From the NCBI GenBank assembly GCA_023487645.1, contig JAMDBX010000002.1, forward strand, positions 1-21,712: a stretch of 21,712 nt of DNA. Reading direction: 5' to 3'. The position numbers and the translations under genes were made by a program. Source of the DNA: Patescibacteria group bacterium. GTDB lineage: Bacteria; Patescibacteria; Microgenomatia; Daviesbacterales; UBA10151. Below are positions 6,413 through 14,683 of the stretch, piece after piece. How positions within the stretch are numbered: position 1 is the first letter of the stretch; each line of letters begins with the position of its first letter. Below the pieces are notes generated by a model that saw only the letters and a program-made list of their open reading frames with translations, had not been told where the DNA came from and ran no database searches.

Positions 6413-8128
6413 ATGAAGTTTAGTTCTAAATATTTAAGTCATACAAATCTACTAACTATTTTGCTCACCATCTCTTTAAGTTTCCTGGCGGTTAGCAATT
6501 TATTAAAACCCGGATATTTCTCTATGCATGATGATATTCAGATCATGAGGTTTTTTGAAATAAATAAATGTTTTCAGGACGGGCAAATTCCATGCCGTTG
6601 GGTGCCGGACATGGGAGGAGGATACGGCCACCCTCTTTTTAATTATCATCCTGTGTTTCCTTATTATTTGGGACAAGTTTTCAGCATTTTTTCATTTAGC
6701 TTTATCGATACCACCAAAATTTTATTTCTATTAAGCTTAGTTCTTTCCGGTATTTTTATGTATCTTTTAGCCAAGGAATTTTTTGGTAAATTAGCAGGGC
6801 TGGTTGCAGCAATTTTTTTTGTTTATGCCCCGTATCATTCGGTAGATATTTATGTCAGGGGAGATTTAACTGAAAGTTGGGGGATAGCCTTTTTTCCGCT
6901 GATTACCCTCGGTTTGTATAAATACCTCCGTGAAAGAAAACCGATTTGGTTCGTAGTTTCGGCCCTTTCTTTGGCCGGCCTATTTTTATCACATAATATT
7001 ATGACGATGCTTTTTGTCCCGGTTGTATTAACTCTTGTCCTATACTGGAGTATTGCTCTCAGGCAGATAAAAAAAATTTACGGTATTGCTCTAATTTTCC
7101 TGATGGCTACCGGGCTGGCAGCTTTTTTTCTTCTCCCTTCGTTTTTTGAATTACCCTTAATTAATGTCCGGCAAATTGGGGGGTATTATAATTTTCGTGA
7201 TCACTTTGTAACTTTAAACCAATTATTTATTAACCGTAATTTTGGCTATGGCCCTTCTATCCTTGGCCCTAACGATACACTGTCTTTTCAAATTGGCTGG
7301 CCCCATTGGCTGATTTTATTTATTATTCCAGCTGTTGTAATTTATTTTTTTAGGAAAAAAAATTATTTTTTTGCAGGAACAGTTTTACTATTTTTATTTT
7401 TTAGCATCACAGCAATTTTTATGAGTCATTCCAAATCAGTGTTTATTTGGGAGAAAATTTCTCTTTTACAATTTGTACAGTTTCCTTGGCGGTTTTTAGG
7501 AATTATCATTTTTACGAGTTCGTTTTTAGCAGCCAGCTTTGTGTCTGTATTAAAGGATTATATAAAAATTGTCCTTGCTTTCGTCCTGATAATTGCGGCA
7601 ATTGTTTTAAATTACCAATATTTTAGGGCAGACAAGTATTATCCAAACATGACGGACCAGGAAATGCTGTCCGGAGAGAATTTTCTCAGGCAATCAATGA
7701 CTACATTTTTAGATTATGTTCCTGAAAAGGTGAAAGATCTACCCCAAAAAGAAGCTGCCGATATTCCCGCTGCTTCGGATAAAAGTGTAAGTTTTAGTAA
7801 AATTATTAAAGGATCCAATTGGTGGTATTTTAGTGGGGATAATTCTGGGGGGAAGGAAGCTCAAATCAAGATACCTATTTTTTATTTTCCAAATTGGCAA
7901 GTTTTGGCAAACAGTAAACCGGCTGCTCTCACTGAAGACCAATCTGGGTTAATGGAAATTAATGTGGCCCCGGGCAAATTCATTGTCCAGGGTAAATTGA
8001 CAGATACTCCTTTAAGAAAAGTAGCTAACCTAATTTCTTTACTTTCCATTATCTCTCTTTTGGGAATCTTCATTTTTTATGATAGAAGGTTAATAATTAA
8101 TTTATTGTCAAAAGGTAAACATAGATGA
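6413..8128 (+). CDS. PTPS-related/YfhO-like polytopic membrane protein, probable glycosyltransferase
   Basis: This 571-residue membrane protein resembles the '6-pyruvoyl-tetrahydropterin synthase related' membrane family (PF10131) and YfhO-like GT-C proteins. After the first helix come MHDDIQ (Asp40-Asp41, the GT-C acidic site), WVPDMGGGYGHPLFNYHPVFPYYLG (63-87, the family hallmark) and GDLTESWGIAFFPL, then many helices. A polar, probably beta-rich outer domain of about 130 residues (from about 410) precedes a final helix. I choose ATG 6413 because AGGGTAAAGG (6399-6408) is a fair ribosome site; an in-frame ATG at 6383 would add 10 residues. It is the first gene of the long operon and overlaps the next by 4 bases (ATGA). 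It probably handles a lipid-linked sugar on the outer face; the substrate is unknown. Confidence 0.75.
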   Translation: MKFSSKYLSHTNLLTILLTISLSFLAVSNLLKPGYFSMHDDIQIMRFFEINKCFQDGQIPCRWVPDMGGGYGHPLFNYHPVFPYYLGQVFSIFSFSFIDTTKILFLLSLVLSGIFMYLLAKEFFGKLAGLVAAIFFVYAPYHSVDIYVRGDLTESWGIAFFPLITLGLYKYLRERKPIWFVVSALSLAGLFLSHNIMTMLFVPVVLTLVLYWSIALRQIKKIYGIALIFLMATGLAAFFLLPSFFELPLINVRQIGGYYNFRDHFVTLNQLFINRNFGYGPSILGPNDTLSFQIGWPHWLILFIIPAVVIYFFRKKNYFFAGTVLLFLFFSITAIFMSHSKSVFIWEKISLLQFVQFPWRFLGIIIFTSSFLAASFVSVLKDYIKIVLAFVLIIAAIVLNYQYFRADKYYPNMTDQEMLSGENFLRQSMTTFLDYVPEKVKDLPQKEAADIPAASDKSVSFSKIIKGSNWWYFSGDNSGGKEAQIKIPIFYFPNWQVLANSKPAALTEDQSGLMEINVAPGKFIVQGKLTDTPLRKVANLISLLSIISLLGIFIFYDRRLIINLLSKGKHR

Positions 8129-9771
8129 AAAAAGAATATTGGACACTTGGTTTAATTTTTATTTTAGCGCTGGTTTTAAGGATTGTTAATTTATCTTCTC
8201 TTCCCCCGAGCCTGAATTGGGATGAAGTAAGTCATGGATATAATGCCTACTCTATTTTAAAAACCGGTATGGATGAATGGGGACAAAGTTTTCCCTTGGC
8301 CAATTTTCGGGCCTACGGTGATTACCCCTTACCTTTATATATGTACTTGTCTATGCCGGGAATTTTATTGTTTGGCCTGAATGAATTTTCTATCAGACTT
8401 CCTTCGGCAATTTTAGGATCACTACTGGTGGTTGTTATCTTTTTTTTAACCAAAAGAATTTCCAAAAATTCTTTGGCAGGAATTATGGCAGCACTTTTGG
8501 TGGCTCTTTCTCCCTGGAGTATTTTTACCAGCAGACAGGTGTTGCAGGCTACTCCGGCGATATTTTTTATGACTTTAGGGGTTTATCTTTTTTTAAAAGG
8601 AGTTGAAGAACTAAAACGTCTTTGGCTGATTCTAGGAGTTGTCAGCCTCGGACTCTCCGCTTATGCTTACCATAATACCCGTATTCTGGCACCGGTATTT
8701 TTTTTAATACTGATCCTTATTTACCGGCAAGTTTTTTTAAAATACAAAAAGCTGCTTTTGCAAATACTGGTGGTGGGAGCTCTTTTTTTTGTCCCGCTTG
8801 TTTACATCGTTTTGTCCCCACAAGGTTCCGCCCGGGCTGCTTGGGTGGAAATTGTCGATCAGGGGGCAATCAATCAAATTGATGAACTTCGGGGTAAATC
8901 CTTGCTTCCGGCGGTGGCATCCCGGCTTATGTATAACAAAATAACTTATTCCGGGGTGATTCTTACGAAAAATTATCTTGGTTACTTTAATCCCCTATAC
9001 CTGGGATTTGACGGAGGAACCCAATATCAGTTTAGTATTCCATATTTCGGGATTATCTATCCGATAGAATTACCATTTTTTTATTTGGGACTGGCGGTTT
9101 TACTATTATCCTTACCCAGGTTGACCAAACAACAAAGAGTCTTGATTGCTTGGCTTTTTATAGGAGCACTTCCGGCTGCCATAACCCGTGACCCTAGCCA
9201 AGTTGTGCGGTCAATGACGATGATGCCGCCGTTATACGTAGTGACAATATACGGTTTTGTTACTGCATTTACCTTCCTGCAAAAGAAGGGAGCGTTTTCG
9301 GGCAAGTGCTTTATAGCATTATTTTTAATAATATTAGCCATTTTTTTTGGAAGATATTATTATAATTACTGGAATATTTATCCCAAAGAGTATTCTTCTG
9401 CTTGGCAGTACGGTTACAAACAGGCTATAACTTACATAGCAGAAAATCAGGACAAATATGCAGAGATTTTTATCACAAAAAAATACGGTGAACCCCATGA
9501 ATTTTTACTTTTTTATATGAAGTATGATCCAAATATGTACCGGACTGACCCTAACCTGGTACGATATGAAAAGAGCAGTTGGTTTTGGGTGGACAGCTTC
9601 GCTAAATATCGGTTCGTCAATGACTGGGAGGTCAAAGAAAAAGTTAAATGTCCGAGCCCTGCGAAGTGTTTATTAGTTACTTCCCCCGGAAATTATCCGG
9701 TTCATGCCCGGATTTTGCAGTCTATATATTTCCTAGACAGGAAGGTAGCTTTTGATATTGTTGAGCTTTAA
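8125..9771 (+). CDS. PMT/GT39-like membrane glycosyltransferase, array member 1
   Basis: This is the first of five tandem paralogs (548 residues). The family resembles PMT_2/ArnT-type GT-C enzymes, which move a sugar from a polyprenyl-phosphate carrier to protein, lipid or glycan outside the membrane. Visible: the first helix, then NWDEVSHGYNAYSIL (31-45) with the Asp33-Glu34 pair matching the PMT DE motif. Next come FRAYGDYPLPLYMYL (61-75), SIRLPSAILGS, SPWSIFTSRQVLQA, AYAYHNTRILAP, YFGIIYPIELPF and a conserved arginine in PSQVVRSM. The last 122 residues (from 427) are soluble, with WQYGYKQ, EPHEFLLFYMKYDPNMY and FAKYRF. It differs from siblings at RQVLQA (others RGAWE), hinting at a different substrate. 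It starts in an ATGA overlap with the gene before it; the following gene starts one base after its stop. Confidence 0.85.
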   Translation: MKKEYWTLGLIFILALVLRIVNLSSLPPSLNWDEVSHGYNAYSILKTGMDEWGQSFPLANFRAYGDYPLPLYMYLSMPGILLFGLNEFSIRLPSAILGSLLVVVIFFLTKRISKNSLAGIMAALLVALSPWSIFTSRQVLQATPAIFFMTLGVYLFLKGVEELKRLWLILGVVSLGLSAYAYHNTRILAPVFFLILILIYRQVFLKYKKLLLQILVVGALFFVPLVYIVLSPQGSARAAWVEIVDQGAINQIDELRGKSLLPAVASRLMYNKITYSGVILTKNYLGYFNPLYLGFDGGTQYQFSIPYFGIIYPIELPFFYLGLAVLLLSLPRLTKQQRVLIAWLFIGALPAAITRDPSQVVRSMTMMPPLYVVTIYGFVTAFTFLQKKGAFSGKCFIALFLIILAIFFGRYYYNYWNIYPKEYSSAWQYGYKQAITYIAENQDKYAEIFITKKYGEPHEFLLFYMKYDPNMYRTDPNLVRYEKSSWFWVDSFAKYRFVNDWEVKEKVKCPSPAKCLLVTSPGNYPVHARILQSIYFLDRKVAFDIVEL

Positions 9772-9772
9772 G

Positions 9773-11413
9773 ATGACGAAAAAAATATTTTTAATCATTG
9801 TTTTTATTATTGCCCTGTTTTTAAGAACCGTAAATATTGGTAGTAATCCTGCCGGATTTACCTGGGATGAGGCGGCTTTGGGTTATAATGCCTACTCTAT
9901 TTTACAAACCGGTAAGGATGAGTGGGGACAAAGTTTTCCTCTGATTTTTAAATCTTTTGGAGATTATAAACCCGGTTTTTATGTTTATTTGGATATACCT
10001 TTTGTCGCTTTTTTGGGCTTAAATGAGCTGTCCACCCGCCTTCCTTCAATTATTTTAGGCAGTCTAGTGCCGCTGATTGCCTTTGCTCTGGTCAGGCAGT
10101 TGCTACCGAAGGATAAACAAGGGGTGGGTATGATTTTAGCCGTTCTTTTAGCTATTTCTCCTTGGGCTATTCAGTTTTCCAGGGGAGCTTGGGAAGCGAA
10201 TGTGGCTTTTGTAGAAATTTTACTGGCAATATATTTTTTACTTCAAGCTAGACATAAAAACAAAGGTTATCTCTTTATGTCGGTGGCTCTTTTTGGTTTA
10301 TCCATTTATACATATCAATCGGCAAAACTTTTGGCGGTTTTGCTTTTGGCAAGCTTAATCCTGGTTTACCGACAGTATTTCCTGAAAAAATCGGTTTTGG
10401 TTTTTAACACAGTTTTACTCATCGTTTTTATTGTTATTTTATTTTCCAGCATGGCTGACCCGATAGCCAGATCACGGTTGGCAGTATTAAACCAATATTC
10501 TTATCACAGAAGCGATACTGAAATTTCGGGGATTAAAAAGGAAGAAAATATTACCAGTGTGTTGCAGTTTCAATTTTTTCACTCAGAGCAACTGGAATAC
10601 CTGAGGACAATTTCCGGCCGGTATCTGAATTATTTCTCCCCGAAATTTCTTTTTACTGACGGCCCCCAGGATGGCAGACAAGGGGTGCAGGGGTATGGTG
10701 TGATGCATCTTTTTGAGTTGCCGTTTTTTTTGGCAGGAATTTATTTTCTTTTGAGGAAACATCGTAAAGAAGCAATAGCCGTAATTTTACTTACGATATT
10801 TGCCCCTATTCCCGCGGCCTTAAGCCGGGATGTTGTGAGCACTGTCCGGTCATTGCCGCTTGTTTTTGCGCTGGAATTTTTTTCAGCCGTTGGTATTTTT
10901 TACGTTTTTTCCGCCCTAAAAAATCGGCAGTTATTTTTTTATCTGGCGGGATTAACATTGGCGTTAGTGACAATTTTTAACCTGGGCTTTTATTTAGACC
11001 AACTGTTTGTCCATTTTCCGATCGCTTCTTCCCAATATTATTTACACGGCTACAGGGAAGCGGTGAATTTCGTGCAGCAAAATCAGGGGAAATATAAAAG
11101 CGTTGTTTTTACCACAAAGTATAATGAACCGTATATTTTTTATCTGTTTTATACTAAATATGACCCTAAGAAGTTCCAGCAACAGGCTACTTTCAAGGGT
11201 AACGGACTTGATGTGGGTGAAGTGCCGAAAATAGATAATATTGAGTTTCGGCCTATTTATTGGCCGGACGACCGTTCGATAAAAGATACATTGTTTGTCG
11301 GCACTGGTCCGGAACTGCCCGACCAGGATATTGATCCAAAACAGTCGACACTTTTGGAAACTATCAAATTTTTAGATAAGGAGACGGCTTTTAAAATAGC
11401 GGCCACAAAATAA
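9773..11413 (+). CDS. PMT/GT39-like membrane glycosyltransferase, array member 2
   Basis: This 546-residue paralog of its neighbours has all the shared blocks: TWDEAALGYNAYSIL (30-44, Asp32-Glu33), FKSFGDYKPGFYVYL, STRLPS, SPWAIQFSRGAWEANVAF, IYTYQSAKLL, TDGPQDGRQGVQGYGVMHLFELPF and the arginine in VSTVRSLP. The C-terminal soluble tail carries HGYREAVNFV, NEPYIFYLFYTKYDPKKFQQ and FRPIYW...LFVGT. I use ATG 9773; the frame is open further left to a TTG at 9752, inside the previous gene, but no other member starts that way. It begins one base after the previous stop, without a clear Shine-Dalgarno, so it depends on coupled translation. The bases coding the catalytic loop are unusually similar to those of member 1. 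Confidence 0.85.
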   Translation: MTKKIFLIIVFIIALFLRTVNIGSNPAGFTWDEAALGYNAYSILQTGKDEWGQSFPLIFKSFGDYKPGFYVYLDIPFVAFLGLNELSTRLPSIILGSLVPLIAFALVRQLLPKDKQGVGMILAVLLAISPWAIQFSRGAWEANVAFVEILLAIYFLLQARHKNKGYLFMSVALFGLSIYTYQSAKLLAVLLLASLILVYRQYFLKKSVLVFNTVLLIVFIVILFSSMADPIARSRLAVLNQYSYHRSDTEISGIKKEENITSVLQFQFFHSEQLEYLRTISGRYLNYFSPKFLFTDGPQDGRQGVQGYGVMHLFELPFFLAGIYFLLRKHRKEAIAVILLTIFAPIPAALSRDVVSTVRSLPLVFALEFFSAVGIFYVFSALKNRQLFFYLAGLTLALVTIFNLGFYLDQLFVHFPIASSQYYLHGYREAVNFVQQNQGKYKSVVFTTKYNEPYIFYLFYTKYDPKKFQQQATFKGNGLDVGEVPKIDNIEFRPIYWPDDRSIKDTLFVGTGPELPDQDIDPKQSTLLETIKFLDKETAFKIAATK

Positions 11414-11414
11414 A

Positions 11415-13049
11415 ATGAAATATTTTAGTCCGAAGTGGATTTTGATCATTATTATTGCCTTAGGTTTATTTTTAAGGACTTGGCAGCTTAACGTATCTCC
11501 TCCCGGTTTTAACGCTGATGAAGCGGCTTTGGGCTATAATGCTTATTCGCTTCTGCATACAGGTAAGGATGAATGGGGTGTCTCTTTTCCTTTAGTTTTT
11601 AAATCATTTTCCGATTACAAACCGGGAGTTTATGTTTATCTGGCCATGCCTTTTGTAGCAATCCTGGGGCTTTCAGAATTTGCTGTTAGACTGCCTTCAA
11701 TTTTATTTGGAACTTTGAGTATTTTTTTAATTTATCTGCTGGCAAAAAAATTTTTTAAGGATGAAATTGTATCTTTATCGACAGCTTTTCTTTTGGCTAT
11801 TTCCCCTTGGGCAATCCATTTTTCCCGGGGAGCTTGGGAAACTAACGTGGCGACGACTTTTCTTTTGATTGGCATCCTGGCTTTTGTTAAAGGCTTGGAG
11901 AATATGAAGTGGTTTTATTTAAGCGTAGCTGCTTTTATTATCAGTATGTACACTTATCAAAGCACCCGGCTGATAGCACCGCTTTTAGTATTCTTTTTAG
12001 TGGTTTTTTATTATAAGCAGATTTTGAAAACAGAGTTTTCGTTTAAAAAAGCAATTATCGGCCCGGTTGCTCTGGGGGGCTTATTAATCATTCCGCTGAT
12101 GTTTAGTACTTTGACAGACCATGGATTGGCCAGATTTCAAGGAGTGTCGATTTTTACCGATGTTGGAATAATCAATAGGACTAACGAAGAAAGAGGGGAG
12201 CATCAAAATCCTCATGACTTGGTAGCGTTAACTTTTCATAATAAATTTATTGGATATGGTTTAAATTTTCTAAATCACTATTTTGACCATTTTAGTCCGG
12301 CATTTTTGTTTACTCAGGGTGATCCTTTAGGCAGGGATAAAACTCCGGAGATGGGACAGCTATATTTGTTTGAAATTTTTACTCTCTTGGCGGGACTATA
12401 TTTTTTGACCACCGTTTATAAAAACACGAAGATTATTTTAATCTGGTTATTTATTGCCCCACTTGCCGCTTCTTTAACCTATCAAACCCCGCACGCCTTA
12501 AGGGCAGAGAATATGGTCATCCCTTTAGAACTTATTTCCGGACTCGGGCTGGGAATATTAATTAGGAAATTGTGGCGTCACCGCAACGCCATTAAAATTC
12601 CGGTAACTATCTTGGCCATCAGCGTGATGTCTTTTTTTATTCTCAAGTTTTTACATGAATACTTTGTGCATCTTCCTAAAGAGTATGCCCTGGAATGGGA
12701 ATATGGTTTTTCCCAGGTAGTGCCGTATGTAATAAAAAACGAAAATAAATATCAAAAAATTGTCGTGACAAACAGGTATGACCAACCATATATTTTATTT
12801 TTATTTTATTCCCGGTATGATCCATTAAGGTACCAACAAATCGCTCAGCCCACAATTGTTGATAATTTTGGTTTTTCTACTATCGCCTCTTTCGACAAAT
12901 TTGAATTCCGGAAAATTAGTCCGGAAGAAGTTTTAAGCAGTAAAGATACTTTATTTGTGGGGACTGCAGATGAGATACCAAATAATGCTAAAATAGTTGA
13001 CAAGGTAGATTTTCCCAACGGTAAACCTGCCTTCATTTTTGCAGAATGA
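11415..13049 (+). CDS. PMT/GT39-like membrane glycosyltransferase, array member 3
   Basis: This 544-residue paralog contains NADEAALGYNAYSLL (33-47, Asp35-Glu36), FKSFSDYKPGVYVYL, AVRLPS, SPWAIHFSRGAWETNVA, MYTYQSTRLIAPLLV, GDPLGRDKTPEMGQLYLFE and the arginine in PHALRAEN. It is the member closest to the sequence common to all five, so it probably has the ancestral activity. Its C-terminal tail has WEYGFSQVV, DQPYILFLFYSRYDPLRYQQ, FDKFEFRKI and LFVGTADEIP. It starts one base after the previous stop and overlaps the next gene by 4 bases (ATGA at 13046-13049). Confidence 0.85.
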   Translation: MKYFSPKWILIIIIALGLFLRTWQLNVSPPGFNADEAALGYNAYSLLHTGKDEWGVSFPLVFKSFSDYKPGVYVYLAMPFVAILGLSEFAVRLPSILFGTLSIFLIYLLAKKFFKDEIVSLSTAFLLAISPWAIHFSRGAWETNVATTFLLIGILAFVKGLENMKWFYLSVAAFIISMYTYQSTRLIAPLLVFFLVVFYYKQILKTEFSFKKAIIGPVALGGLLIIPLMFSTLTDHGLARFQGVSIFTDVGIINRTNEERGEHQNPHDLVALTFHNKFIGYGLNFLNHYFDHFSPAFLFTQGDPLGRDKTPEMGQLYLFEIFTLLAGLYFLTTVYKNTKIILIWLFIAPLAASLTYQTPHALRAENMVIPLELISGLGLGILIRKLWRHRNAIKIPVTILAISVMSFFILKFLHEYFVHLPKEYALEWEYGFSQVVPYVIKNENKYQKIVVTNRYDQPYILFLFYSRYDPLRYQQIAQPTIVDNFGFSTIASFDKFEFRKISPEEVLSSKDTLFVGTADEIPNNAKIVDKVDFPNGKPAFIFAE

Positions 13050-14683
13050 ACGATTTTTACTCAAGCCCTATTTTAAGGTTAATTTCCCAAAACCGTTATC
13101 TTCTTCTCATTCTGATTTTGGCTATTTTCTTTCGCCTTTATAATTTAACTGCTGTCCCTGTAGGATTTTCGGAAAACGAAGCTGCTGTGGGTTACAATGC
13201 TTATTCGATTTTAAAAACCGGTAGGGATGAGGAAAGTAAGTTTTTTCCTTTAACTTTCCGTTCTTTTGGGGATTATAAACCTCCCCTGCAAGTTTATTTA
13301 ACCGTACCTTCACTGGCAATTTTTGGTCTTGATGAATTTTCCGTAAGGATAGTGCCAGTTTTTTGGGGAACGTTGGGTGTGGCATTAATTTATTTTCTTG
13401 CTAAACTAACTTTCAAAAGTTATTTCGTTGGACTGATTGCTGCATTGCTTTTAGCTGTCTCGCCTTGGCATGTCCAACTTTCCCGTTTTGCTCTACCGGA
13501 AGTTTTAAGTATAGATTTATTGATTTTGGAAATGCTGATTTTCCTGCTGGACTTTGGTAAGAAGCGTCAACTAATTATCCTTGCCATTGTTCAACTCTTG
13601 TTACTTTTATCCCATCCTGCCGCTTTTGTAGTCAGCTTGCCGCTTTTCCTATTTTGGCTGGTACAAAATAGGAAAAAACTTCTAAGACAATATAAATTAC
13701 TGGGGGTTATTGTTTTGATAGTAATATTGTCCGCAGGGATTTTGACTAAAAATAGCCTGAACTATTTTTATCTTCATAATGCATTTTTTAATGAAATCGG
13801 TTTTGACAACAAGACGAATCAGTTAAGAGGATATGTGGCAGAAGGCAATTTTTTACCCAGTTTGGGAAAGGTCTTACAAAATAAATATGTGTTTTTAGCC
13901 GACCAACTAACCCGAAACTATTTTACGGGCTTCGATTTTTATTACTTGTTTTCGTCAGCCCAGATAAAAGACCAGTATCTGGTAAATGATTTTGGGAAAT
14001 TTTATAGTATAGAGCTTCTCCTCTTCTTTTTTGGGGTTTATAAGTTAATTAAAAAGCCTGTTTCCGGCAGTAAGTATCTTGTGGCGGGATTATTTTTATC
14101 CCCTTTACCGATGGTTTTTGACCGTTCTCCTAACTTCGGTCAAACAATCTTTTTTTTGATAATACCTTTTTACTTGCTTACAGCTTTTGGGGTTTTTAGC
14201 CTAACGCGAACCTTGAAAATAAATACCAGGAGTTTGGCGGTAATGCTTGCATTAACCACCATTTTTTTAACCCAGGTAGCGACCTTCTACCATTATTATT
14301 TTATTCATTATCCGCTGGAATCATCGGTTGACTGGCACTATGGTTATCAACAAATTAGCAATGAATTAAAATTGTTTTCGGACAGATATCAGCATGTTAT
14401 TATTACCGACCGGACGGCAATCGAGCCGTATGTTTTTTTCCTTTTTTACCAGGTATATGATCCTGCCTCTTATCAAAAATTGAATAAGGAACGCGGAGGA
14501 TCAGCCTTTATTTCCACTACTGCTTTTGGTAAATATGAATTCAGGTCGATTAATTGGGATAAAGATCAAAATTTAACAAATACTTTAATGGTTGGTTACG
14601 ACAAGGAAATCCCGGATTCGGGAATTGGACGGATCGACCTGCCGGATAAGCAAAACTATTTTACAATTTATGGCAATCGTTAA
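13046..14683 (+). CDS. Divergent PMT-like paralog, array member 4, motifs degenerate
   Basis: This 545-residue protein has the same length, membrane layout and C-terminal tail as its siblings (WHYGYQQI, EPYVFFLFYQVYDPASYQ, FGKYEFRSINW), but it lacks many residues the others share. The catalytic pair reads SENEAAVGYN, with Asn44 in place of Asp. The RGAWE block reads RFALPE (147-152), the YTYxS block reads LLSHPAAF (188-195), the GDxxR loop reads SSAQIKD (303-309), and the conserved arginine near 366 is Gln. GDYK (75-78) and Glu45 remain. The frame is intact, so it is not a simple pseudogene. It may be a non-catalytic partner of the other members or an enzyme with changed chemistry. It starts in an ATGA overlap, and its last 14 bases overlap the next gene. 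Confidence 0.8.
   Translation: MNDFYSSPILRLISQNRYLLLILILAIFFRLYNLTAVPVGFSENEAAVGYNAYSILKTGRDEESKFFPLTFRSFGDYKPPLQVYLTVPSLAIFGLDEFSVRIVPVFWGTLGVALIYFLAKLTFKSYFVGLIAALLLAVSPWHVQLSRFALPEVLSIDLLILEMLIFLLDFGKKRQLIILAIVQLLLLLSHPAAFVVSLPLFLFWLVQNRKKLLRQYKLLGVIVLIVILSAGILTKNSLNYFYLHNAFFNEIGFDNKTNQLRGYVAEGNFLPSLGKVLQNKYVFLADQLTRNYFTGFDFYYLFSSAQIKDQYLVNDFGKFYSIELLLFFFGVYKLIKKPVSGSKYLVAGLFLSPLPMVFDRSPNFGQTIFFLIIPFYLLTAFGVFSLTRTLKINTRSLAVMLALTTIFLTQVATFYHYYFIHYPLESSVDWHYGYQQISNELKLFSDRYQHVIITDRTAIEPYVFFLFYQVYDPASYQKLNKERGGSAFISTTAFGKYEFRSINWDKDQNLTNTLMVGYDKEIPDSGIGRIDLPDKQNYFTIYGNR

Noticed and set aside
14592..14669. 26-residue extension of array member 5 from a TTG codon
   Set aside because: It lies wholly inside member 4 in another frame and is polar and arginine-rich, unlike the hydrophobic starts of the siblings.
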